Below the pieces are notes generated by a model. The model was not told the origin of the DNA and did not search any database. It saw only the letters and a list, made by a program, of their open reading frames with translations. A stretch of 14,655 nucleotides of DNA from assembly GCA_036796755.1 (NCBI GenBank), contig DAIRCJ010000036.1:1-14655 (forward strand), written 5' to 3'. Shown one piece after another: positions 7,714 to 13,459 of this stretch. The translations under genes were made by a program, and so were the position numbers. Source of the DNA: CALKMS01 sp036796755. GTDB lineage: Bacteria; Actinomycetota; Aquicultoria; SKW223; CALKMS01. The first letter of the stretch is position 1, and each line of letters starts with the position of its first letter.

Positions 7714-7920
7714 TTTTTACTTTTTTAAATCGTCCTTACCTTCCTTTCTTCCATCGTTTCCCCTCTTTTTCAAAGTGGTCAGGAAATGGTAAAACAAAGG
7801 GGTCTGACCTCTCCATCAGAGCAGTTCAATCGGCGAGGCTTGAACCCGGAGGCTGGAGAGATTTTATTCTCTTTAGAGAAAGAGTTTGAACAGTTTAAGA
7901 AGGGAAAGCTAAAACTATTT
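7714..7920. other. Convergent intergenic region with inverted repeat
   Basis: This gap lies between the stops of the DUF362 gene and the GAF-ANTAR gene. It holds GGTCAG (7777-7782) facing CTGACC (7804-7809). The second arm lies in the short palindrome GGTCTGACC, followed by TCTGA/TCAGA arms nearby, and TTCTC-TTTA-GAGAA lies near 7870. None is followed by a convincing U-run in either direction, so I do not call a terminator. No coding potential was recognised. Confidence 0.35.
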
Positions 7921-9156
7921 TTATTCCTTTTTAATTTTTGCCACTTCAGGCAAGACCAGGCTGATAGCCTCAGCAACTTCTTTAACCGGCTTTCTTAAGT
8001 CCATACTCTTTTTGTAAATTAACTTATGGGCTTCTTCTTCAGTGATTCCCAGGTTTTTCATTAAGAAAGCTTTGGCTTTATCAATGGCCTTTCTTATTTC
8101 CAGAGCTTCTTTAGCTTTCTGAGCTTCTTCTATGAGTTGAGTTTTTTCAATGGCTAACGCAGCTTGGTTCGCTATTGCCTGCACAATACCCATTTCTTCT
8201 TCGGAAAAGTCTCTTTGCTCCCCAAAATAGATGTTGAGAGTTCCGATGGCTCTGCCCTGGCTTAACATCGGAACGGAAAGCAGAGATTTTAAGCCTTCTT
8301 TTCGAGCAATTTCCGGGAAGCGAAAGTCTTTTTCTTTCGAGAGATTCTTAATGATTATTGGTTGTTGAGTTTTAATTGGCTTTCCTGAAACACTGTTTTC
8401 AACTTTAACCGGCGGTTTGAAACGGTACTCCGGGTTGGTTGACTGGGTTGCTTTTAAAACCAGCTTTTTGCCCTTTTCGTCAAGAAGTAAAATTGAACAA
8501 ATTTGAGCCTTTAGTGTTCGGGCCGCCATTACCACGATGAGAGAGAGCAATTCCTCAAGATAGTTTTTGCTGGCTACCGCCTGACTTACTTCCTGGAGGG
8601 TTTCGATGATTTCTGCTTTTCTTTTTACACTTTTATGAAGTCGGGCGTTAGTAATTGCTCCACCAACTTGATGGGATATAGTTTCCATCAGGGCGAGGGT
8701 GGTTGGGGAGTATTTTCTGGGTTTTTTGTACTGCACATTTATTACTCCCACCAGCTCTTTCCGGAAAAGAATTGGGTAAGAGATGAAAGCCTGGTATTTT
8801 TCTTCTGGAAGGCCTGGTATAAATTTAAAGCGGGGGTCTTTCCCGGCCTCTTTTTCTATCACCACTGGCTTTTTTGAGGAAGCAACCCATCCGGTTATGC
8901 CTTCGCCCATTTTCAATTTTACTTCTCCTATCATTTTTGGGTGGGGATTTTTGGAGGCATACAAAACGAGCTCTCTGTCTTGCGGCTCATATAAATAAAT
9001 AAGACAGGAATCTCCGCGGGTAACTTCAATTACTAACTCAACAATCTTTTTCAAGACCTCTCTTATTTCCAATGAAGAGTTTACAGTAGAGCTAATAAGC
9101 CTTAAGACTTCTAACTCTTTATCTTTAGGGGTTGCTTTTACTTTGTTCCGGGTCAT
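7921..9156 (-). CDS. GAF-GAF-ANTAR transcription antitermination regulator
   Basis: A soluble 411-residue sensor and RNA-binding protein. Two GAF domains (about 20-165 and 185-335; cores include GEGITGWVASSKKPVVI, ISYPILFRKELVGVINVQY, and LLSVPMLSQGRAIGTLNIYF) are followed by a helical linker. The C-terminal ANTAR domain (about 345-400) contains the diagnostic RKAIDKAKAFLMKNLGITEEEAHKLI and the KPVKEVAEAI helix. ANTAR proteins such as NasR, AmiR and EutV act as dimers. They bind paired hexaloop hairpins in nascent RNA and stop terminator formation. Two such leaders lie before glnA and amtB, and this gene is divergent from glnA with overlapping promoters, so it is very probably their regulator. 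There is no receiver domain, so the signal is presumably a ligand bound by the GAF domains (2-oxoglutarate or glutamine are guesses). The ATG follows AAGGAG by about 6 bases. Confidence 0.93.
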   Translation of the reverse strand: MTRNKVKATPKDKELEVLRLISSTVNSSLEIREVLKKIVELVIEVTRGDSCLIYLYEPQDRELVLYASKNPHPKMIGEVKLKMGEGITGWVASSKKPVVIEKEAGKDPRFKFIPGLPEEKYQAFISYPILFRKELVGVINVQYKKPRKYSPTTLALMETISHQVGGAITNARLHKSVKRKAEIIETLQEVSQAVASKNYLEELLSLIVVMAARTLKAQICSILLLDEKGKKLVLKATQSTNPEYRFKPPVKVENSVSGKPIKTQQPIIIKNLSKEKDFRFPEIARKEGLKSLLSVPMLSQGRAIGTLNIYFGEQRDFSEEEMGIVQAIANQAALAIEKTQLIEEAQKAKEALEIRKAIDKAKAFLMKNLGITEEEAHKLIYKKSMDLRKPVKEVAEAISLVLPEVAKIKKE

Positions 9157-9221
9157 TCAGGCTCCTTTTTTCGGTTTCTAAGGCAATTATTTGCCGTATT
9201 TTTAACTTGTCTAACGATAAA

Positions 9222-9250
9222 ATTATAACAAAACTCTTGACATTTTTCAA
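9222..9250 (-). promoter_or_regulatory. Promoter of the GAF-GAF-ANTAR gene
   Basis: On the minus strand TTGAAA (9250-9245), a 17-base spacer, then a perfect TATAAT (9227-9222). Transcription would begin near 9215, leaving a leader of about 59 bases that contains a small GGCAA-ATAA-TTGCC hairpin (9195-9182). It overlaps the oppositely directed glnA promoter. Confidence 0.7.
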
Positions 9251-9265
9251 TGTCTGGTTTATTAT
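9237..9265 (+). promoter_or_regulatory. Promoter of glnA-amtB-glnB
   Basis: Consensus TTGACA (9237-9242), a 17-base spacer, then TATTAT (9260-9265). The expected start is near 9271-9273, which places the first ANTAR hairpin within a few bases of the 5' end of the RNA. The -35 of the divergent regulator gene lies within this spacer. Confidence 0.75.
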
Positions 9266-9274
9266 GATTTGGTC

Positions 9275-9308
9275 GCACAAAGAAGTGTATTTCAGGACAA
9301 AGGCGTCC
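9275..9308 (+). promoter_or_regulatory. ANTAR-binding dual hexaloop hairpins in the glnA leader
   Basis: P1 has stem GCAC/GUGU (9275-9278 and 9285-9288, closing pair G-U) with hexaloop AAAGAA (9279-9284). A 6-base linker follows. P2 has stem GGAC/GUCC (9295-9298 and 9305-9308) with hexaloop AAAGGC (9299-9304). Both loops have A at position 1 and G at position 4, the known ANTAR recognition pattern. P2 shares its loop and 3' strand with the terminator that follows, so P2 and the terminator are mutually exclusive. This is the standard ANTAR antiterminator layout, next to a gene for an ANTAR protein. Confidence 0.88.
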
Positions 9309-9327
9309 AGAGGTGGGCGCTTTTTTT
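9299..9327 (+). terminator. Leader attenuator terminator before glnA
   Basis: AAAGGCGUCC (9299-9308) pairs with GGGCGCUUUU (9315-9324), ten pairs with two G-U, around loop AGAGGU. A run of seven U begins at 9321. It is an intrinsic terminator about 70 bases upstream of the glnA ATG, so it would abort transcription unless P2 is held open by the ANTAR protein. Confidence 0.85.
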
Positions 9328-9394
9328 ATTGGTTTTCGGCGCCTCCCTCACTAATTCTTAAAAAACCAGGAAAAATAAAAAGGAGGTTTAAAAA

Positions 9395-10732
9395 ATGGAA
9401 GTAAAAGAAAATTTAAAAGAAGAAGTTTTGCGGAGGGTAAAGGAGGAAAAGATCAAGTTTATCCGCCTCTGGTTTGTGGACATTTTTGGCCAGTTAAAAA
9501 GTTTTGCCATAACTGATAAGGAGCTCGAAGGTGCACTGGAAAACGGGATGGGGTTTGACGGTTCTTCAATAACTGGCTACCAGTCAATTGAGGAATCAGA
9601 TATGATTGCTTTTCCTAATCCCCGTACTTTTGCCATTCTCCCCTGGCGTCCCCGAGAAAACGCAGTTGCTCGAATGTTCTGCGATATTCTGGAGCCCAGC
9701 GGAAAGCCTTACGAAGGTGACCCGAGATATGTTCTTCGCCGGACACTGGATAGAATGAAGAAAATAGGTTTTGATCACTATTATGTTGGACCGGAACTTG
9801 AGTTTTTTTATTTTAAAAACAACAACTCACCAGAGATTATTGATGAAGGCGGTTACTTTGACTTAACTACTCTTGATGCTGCTTCGGACATGAGGCGTGA
9901 TACCATTCTCACTCTGGAAGAAATGGGAATTCGAGTTGAATACAGCCACCACGAAGTTGCTCCCAGCCAGCACGAGATAGATATGCGGTTTGCCGATGCT
10001 CTGGAAATGGCGGACAATGCGGTTACCTATCGGATTGTGGTAAAAGAAATTGCTAACAAGTACGGACTCTATGCAACTTTTATGCCCAAACCTTTGTTTG
10101 GTGAAAACGGATCCGGAATGCATACCCACCAGTCCTTGTTTAAGGGAAGAAATAACGCTTTCTTTGACTCCGACGACGAGTATCACCTTTCCCCGGCTGG
10201 GAAAGCGTTTATTGCCGGGCTTTTAAAGCACGCAAAAGAGATGTGCGCCATATTTGCCCAGTGGGTAAACTCCTACAAAAGGCTGGTCCCTGGTTACGAG
10301 GCCCCGGTTTACATTGCCTGGAGCCAGCGAAACCGTTCAGCTCTTGTCAGGGTTCCTTTCTATCATCCGGGTAAAGAACAGGCAATGCGAGCTGAGTTTC
10401 GGGCAGCCGACCCGGCCTGCAATCCTTACTTAACTTTTGCAGCAATGCTGGCAGCAGGCCTTGAAGGAATAGAAAAAGGTTATGAATTGCCAGAGCCTAT
10501 AGAAAAAAACCTTTACGAACTTTCCGAGAAAGAGAGACAGAAAATGGGCGTCGAATCGCTCCCTAATAACCTTTCTGAGGCTGTTGACTATCTGGAAAAC
10601 TCTGATTTGATGAGAAGGACTTTAGAGGAGCATATTTTTACTCGCTATGTTGAGCTAAAGAGGAAGGAATGGGATGAGTATCGCTTGCAGGTGACTCCCT
10701 GGGAAATAAAGAAGTACTTCTCTGTGCTTTAA
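9395..10732 (+). CDS. glnA: Glutamine synthetase type I, alpha subtype
   Basis: Makes glutamine from glutamate, ammonium and ATP as a cytoplasmic dodecamer; it is the GS of the GS-GOGAT pathway. The 445 residues include GFDGSSITGYQSIEESDM near 53-70, GPELEFFYF, HHEVAPSQHEID, the signature KPLFGENGSGMHTHQS with His243, WSQRNRSALVRVPFY, and EFRAADPACNPY. The length fits the alpha subtype, which lacks the ~25-residue insertion of the beta type. The tail reads NLYELSEKERQKMGVESLP like other alpha enzymes, so adenylylation is unlikely. At the place of the feedback-related Arg62 of Bacillus subtilis GS (GFVRIEESD) this protein has Ser (GYQSIEESD). A strong AGGAGG (9381-9386) lies 8 bases before the ATG. 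First gene of glnA-amtB-glnB, behind an ANTAR attenuator. Confidence 0.97.
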   Translation: MEVKENLKEEVLRRVKEEKIKFIRLWFVDIFGQLKSFAITDKELEGALENGMGFDGSSITGYQSIEESDMIAFPNPRTFAILPWRPRENAVARMFCDILEPSGKPYEGDPRYVLRRTLDRMKKIGFDHYYVGPELEFFYFKNNNSPEIIDEGGYFDLTTLDAASDMRRDTILTLEEMGIRVEYSHHEVAPSQHEIDMRFADALEMADNAVTYRIVVKEIANKYGLYATFMPKPLFGENGSGMHTHQSLFKGRNNAFFDSDDEYHLSPAGKAFIAGLLKHAKEMCAIFAQWVNSYKRLVPGYEAPVYIAWSQRNRSALVRVPFYHPGKEQAMRAEFRAADPACNPYLTFAAMLAAGLEGIEKGYELPEPIEKNLYELSEKERQKMGVESLPNNLSEAVDYLENSDLMRRTLEEHIFTRYVELKRKEWDEYRLQVTPWEIKKYFSVL

Positions 10733-10766
10733 AATTCAGGTTTTTAGCCAGGCAATTGAGGTAAGA

Positions 10767-10802
10767 CTGCCAAGGAGGGCAGAAAACAGACAAAGGCGTC
10801 TG
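10767..10802 (+). promoter_or_regulatory. ANTAR-binding dual hexaloop hairpins between glnA and amtB
   Basis: P1 has stem CUGCC/GGCAG (10767-10771 and 10778-10782) with hexaloop AAGGAG (10772-10777). A 4-base AAAA linker follows. P2 has stem CAGAC/GUCUG (10787-10791 and 10798-10802) with hexaloop AAAGGC (10792-10797), the same loop as the glnA P2. Both loops have A1 and G4. P2 overlaps the following terminator. The element starts 34 bases after the glnA stop with no clear promoter between, so it looks like a second antitermination checkpoint inside the operon. Confidence 0.87.
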
Positions 10803-10828
10803 GCCGAGATTAGGCGCAGGCGCCTTTT
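10792..10828 (+). terminator. Attenuator terminator between glnA and amtB
   Basis: AAAGGCGUCUG (10792-10802) pairs with CAGGCGCCUUU (10817-10827), eleven pairs with one G-U. The loop can fold further as GCC/GGC. The U-run is modest (UUUU, then GUAAUUUUU), so termination may be partial, which suits an internal operon attenuator. It lies just before the amtB Shine-Dalgarno. Confidence 0.75.
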
Positions 10829-10852
10829 GTAATTTTTAAGGAGGTGAATGAA

Positions 10853-12076
10853 GTGTTAAGTAAAGCAGACACAATTTTTATTTTGTTTTCTTCAGCTCTG
10901 GTTATGTTTATGGTTCCCGGGCTCGCCCTTTTCTATGGTGGAATGATGAACAGGAAAAATACATTAAGCATTATCCTCCATTCTTTTGTGATGTTTTCAG
11001 TGGTTGGTCTAACCTGGGCTCTCTGGGGTTATGCTTTAGCCTTTGGCCCCGACCGGGCAGGTATAATCGGAAGTCTTTCCTTCTTCGGGTTGAAAGGAGT
11101 CTCACTTCATCCCGGCAAGGATTATGCCCCTACCGTACCCCATCTCCTTTTCGTTTTTTACCAGATGATGTTTGCATCAATAACGGTAGCTTTAATCACC
11201 GGAGCATTTGCTGGTCGATTTAAGTTCAGGGCACTGTTGCTTTTTTCTCTACTCTGGTCAAGTTTGGTTTACTCACCAGTTGCTCATTGGGTTTGGGGAA
11301 AAGGCGGTTGGATAGCGAAGCTCGGGGCTCTTGACTTTGCTGGGGGAACCGTAGTTCATCTACTTTCTGGAGCAGCCGCTTTAGCTGCTGTGTTAATAGT
11401 GGGCAAAAGAAGAGAATTTCCCCAGCCGATGAGGCCTCATAATCTTACTCTTACAGCTCTGGGAACGGGTTTGCTCTGGTTTGGCTGGTTTGGGTTCAAT
11501 GCCGGAAGTGCTCTCGCGGCTGGAGAGGTTGCTGTGCTGGCAGCTTTTAATACCCATCTGGCGGCTTCAGCAGCTGCTCTTTCCTGGATGCTTGCAGAAT
11601 GGCTGAAAAACGGAAAACCAACTGCTCTGGGCTTTATGAGTGGAGCAGTAACCGGGCTGGTAGCCATTACTCCCGCCTGTGGTTTTGTGGACAAAGGTGC
11701 GGCGGTTCTAATAGGTTTTTTAGCTGGTATTTTATGTCAATTTGCGGTGCAATTAAAATATCGCTATGGCTACGACGATGTTCTTGATGTTGTTGGGATT
11801 CACGGCGTGGGAGGAATTTTTGGAGCTTTGGCTACCGGTATATTTGCTTCAAAAGTAATTAATCCGGGCGGAATGAATGGACTTATCGCCGGAAATTCAA
11901 AACTCATTTTAGCTCAGCTGGTTTCTATTTCTGCGGCGGGAATTTACTCCTTTACTTTTACTTTTCTTATCCTTCTGGTGCTTAAGGCTTTAATGGGAGT
12001 GAGAGTGAGCCAGGATGAAGAAGAAATCGGACTGGACCTGAGTGAACACGGTGAAGTAGCTTATCACTTTGATTAA
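10853..12076 (+). CDS. amtB: Ammonium transporter (Amt family)
   Basis: A trimeric inner-membrane ammonium channel of about 407 residues with about 11 hydrophobic helices. Both pore histidines are present: His169 in FAGGTVVHLLSG and His317 in VVGIHGVGG. So are the family segments MFASITVALITGAFAGR and WFGWFGFNAGSA. The C-terminal tail GVRVSQDEEEIGLDLSEHGEVAY is the conserved cytoplasmic regulatory tail. I chose the GTG at 10853 because AGGAGG (10839-10844) sits 8 bases before it. A GTG at 10844 is in frame but overlaps that Shine-Dalgarno. It begins with the hydrophobic first helix and has no obvious cleaved signal. It is followed 17 bases later by glnB, the usual pairing in which PII plugs the channel. 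Expression should depend on the ANTAR attenuator just upstream. Confidence 0.96.
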   Translation: MLSKADTIFILFSSALVMFMVPGLALFYGGMMNRKNTLSIILHSFVMFSVVGLTWALWGYALAFGPDRAGIIGSLSFFGLKGVSLHPGKDYAPTVPHLLFVFYQMMFASITVALITGAFAGRFKFRALLLFSLLWSSLVYSPVAHWVWGKGGWIAKLGALDFAGGTVVHLLSGAAALAAVLIVGKRREFPQPMRPHNLTLTALGTGLLWFGWFGFNAGSALAAGEVAVLAAFNTHLAASAAALSWMLAEWLKNGKPTALGFMSGAVTGLVAITPACGFVDKGAAVLIGFLAGILCQFAVQLKYRYGYDDVLDVVGIHGVGGIFGALATGIFASKVINPGGMNGLIAGNSKLILAQLVSISAAGIYSFTFTFLILLVLKALMGVRVSQDEEEIGLDLSEHGEVAYHFD

Positions 12077-12093
12077 AAGGGGGTGAAAAAAAA

Positions 12094-12432
12094 GTGAAAA
12101 AGATTGAAGCCATCATTAGACATATAAAGTTAGAAGAGGTCAAAAAGGCTTTAGACAGGATTGGGATTTCTGGCTTGACAGTAATTGAGGCAAAAGGGTT
12201 TGGGAGGCAAAAAGGTTATACCGAAAGCTACAGAGGAGCAAAACTTACCATTAATTTGCTTCCCAAAGTTAAGTTAGAAATAGTCGTCAGGGACGAGGAA
12301 GCAGAAAAAGTTTTAGGCACCATAGTTCAAGTTGCCAGAACCGGTGAGATAGGTGACGGTAAAGTTTTTGTTTTGCCGGTTGAAGAAGCGGTGAGGATTA
12401 GAACAGGAGAAAAAGGAGAAGAAGTACTTTGA
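12094..12432 (+). CDS. glnB: PII nitrogen regulatory protein
   Basis: A trimeric signal protein of exactly 112 residues that binds ATP/ADP and 2-oxoglutarate and blocks AmtB. Nucleotide and effector residues are present: Gln39, Lys58, the TGEIGDGK segment ending in Lys90, Arg101 and Arg103. The T-loop reads GFGRQKGYTESYRGAKLTINLLPKVK. The uridylylated Tyr51 of E. coli GlnB is Leu51 here, and the phosphorylated Ser49 of cyanobacterial PII is Ala49. Neither known modification site is therefore available, although Tyr46 remains. The start is GTG behind a GGGGGTGA ribosome site. Being third in glnA-amtB-glnB, it is under the same leader control. Its short spacing to amtB suggests co-translation and a GlnK-like role in gating AmtB. 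Confidence 0.95.
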   Translation: MKKIEAIIRHIKLEEVKKALDRIGISGLTVIEAKGFGRQKGYTESYRGAKLTINLLPKVKLEIVVRDEEAEKVLGTIVQVARTGEIGDGKVFVLPVEEAVRIRTGEKGEEVL

Positions 12433-12613
12433 ACTTTGCCGAAAATTCATAAAATAGAGGGCGGTTGGGTGGGTGAAGAAATACTGGCGAGAAAGAAGTA
12501 ATTAAACTATCTAAAAGAGTTGTTTAACTTTGAAGGCGGGTTATTGGTTACTACTTCTGCTGTCGAGAGGATTCCAAAAGCACTTCCTTGGGAGGCTCGA
12601 GCATTAGAAAAAA
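12433..12613 (+). other. Intergenic gap with possible decayed ORF
   Basis: This lies between glnB and the convergent GXGXG gene. One plus-strand frame looks coding. It runs from TTG at 12436 (peptide LPKIHKIEGGWVGEEILARKK) to an in-frame TAA at 12499-12501. It then continues open (LNYLKELFNFEGGLLVTTSA..., including PWEARALEKISKRKG) into the end of the neighbouring gene, stopping at 12664-12666. The second part has no obvious start. It may be a small broken gene or chance; I do not recognise the family. No clear terminator is visible for either flanking unit. Confidence 0.2.
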
Positions 12614-13432
12614 TTAGTAAGCGTAAAGGTGACCGTAAGGGCGTAGGGAAACGGGAATCAGCTTGAAGAAGTTATCTTTTAAAATTTCTTCCGATTTGAA
12701 GCCAAAGTAAAAGCAGTAATTTTTAACAACCCGTTCTAAATGCCGGTAGTCATCAGAGGTTAAATCAACAACCCCCACTTCTTTTCCTAATTGGTAGGGT
12801 TCAATCTTTCCCCGGAGATAGATAACACCTCCGTGCATACCTGTTCCTACAAAATTGGCTTGGTGCTTCTGATTTTTTCTGAGAGTAAGGCCAAGTACAA
12901 CCAGAGTTCCCCCAGCCATATATTCACCCAGAAAGTCCTGGGTGGTTCCGCCAATAACTACGAGGGGTTTTTTCTCTTTATATTCTTTCATATGAATTGC
13001 TACACGGTAACCAGCATCATCACGGATATAAATTTCTCCTCCTCTCATAGCAAATCCAGTAAGGTCACCGACGTGACCGTGAACGATTATTTTTCCTTCA
13101 TTCATTGTGTTTCCGCAACCATCCTGAGCATTACCAAAGACTTCAATTGTTGGTCCTTCCATAAAGCTTCCGAGGTCGTTACCAGGAGTGCCGTAAATGG
13201 TTATCTTTACTTTTTTCCGGAGGTCCGTTCCGAGGTAGCGTTGACCACAGACATTTTTCAAAATGATTTCCTCAACTCCTTCTTTTGCCAGCTGGCGGAG
13301 GAGGTCATTAAGCTGCTGGGTGGACAAGCCACAAGCGTCAGCCACCACTGCTTTTTCTTTTAATTTTAGTTTTAAGTTTTTTTTCGCTTCACTGCTTTGG
13401 CTTTTTTTGATTTCCTTTTCCCCGATCTCCAT
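12614..13432 (-). CDS. Glutamate synthase GXGXG-domain protein (GltB domain 3)
   Basis: A stand-alone version of the C-terminal right-handed beta-helix domain of the glutamate synthase large subunit, 272 residues. After a lysine-rich N-terminus come glycine-rich turns repeating every ~20 residues: GTPGNDLGSFMEG, GNAQDGCGNTMNEG, GHVGDLTGFAMRGG, GGTTQDFLGEYMAGG, GTGMHGG. In whole GltB this domain is structural, lining the ammonia channel side of the synthase. The ATG has AAGGAG about 12 bases upstream. It follows the FMN synthase-domain gene by 27 bases, so they form one operon that converges on glnB. Related GXGXG proteins include the C subunit of formylmethanofuran dehydrogenase, but the adjacent synthase gene settles the identity. 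Confidence 0.9.
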   Translation of the reverse strand: MEIGEKEIKKSQSSEAKKNLKLKLKEKAVVADACGLSTQQLNDLLRQLAKEGVEEIILKNVCGQRYLGTDLRKKVKITIYGTPGNDLGSFMEGPTIEVFGNAQDGCGNTMNEGKIIVHGHVGDLTGFAMRGGEIYIRDDAGYRVAIHMKEYKEKKPLVVIGGTTQDFLGEYMAGGTLVVLGLTLRKNQKHQANFVGTGMHGGVIYLRGKIEPYQLGKEVGVVDLTSDDYRHLERVVKNYCFYFGFKSEEILKDNFFKLIPVSLRPYGHLYAY

Positions 13433-13459
13433 TAGAAGTTTTTACTCCTTTTCCCTTTA

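Noticed and set aside
7828..7860. TTCAAGCC-like T-loop suggesting a second tRNA on the minus strand
   Set aside because: No matching T stem, acceptor stem or anticodon arm can be formed around it.
9182..9195. GGCAA-ATAA-TTGCC hairpin in the regulator's own leader as a third ANTAR site
   Set aside because: Read as a hexaloop it is AATAAT, which lacks G at position 4. No partner hairpin or terminator follows.
9275..9330. Glutamine riboswitch or other metabolite riboswitch before glnA
   Set aside because: The leader lacks the conserved core of the glnA/Downstream-peptide RNAs as I know them. The paired A1/G4 hexaloops plus overlapping terminator and the adjacent ANTAR gene explain it better.
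10844..10852. GTG at 10844 as the amtB start
   Set aside because: It overlaps the only good Shine-Dalgarno (10839-10844), which is ideally spaced for the GTG at 10853.
12791..13363. A 190-codon open frame on the plus strand
   Set aside because: It lies wholly antisense to the GXGXG-domain gene, has low-complexity Ser/Phe-rich sequence and no ribosome site; a shadow frame.
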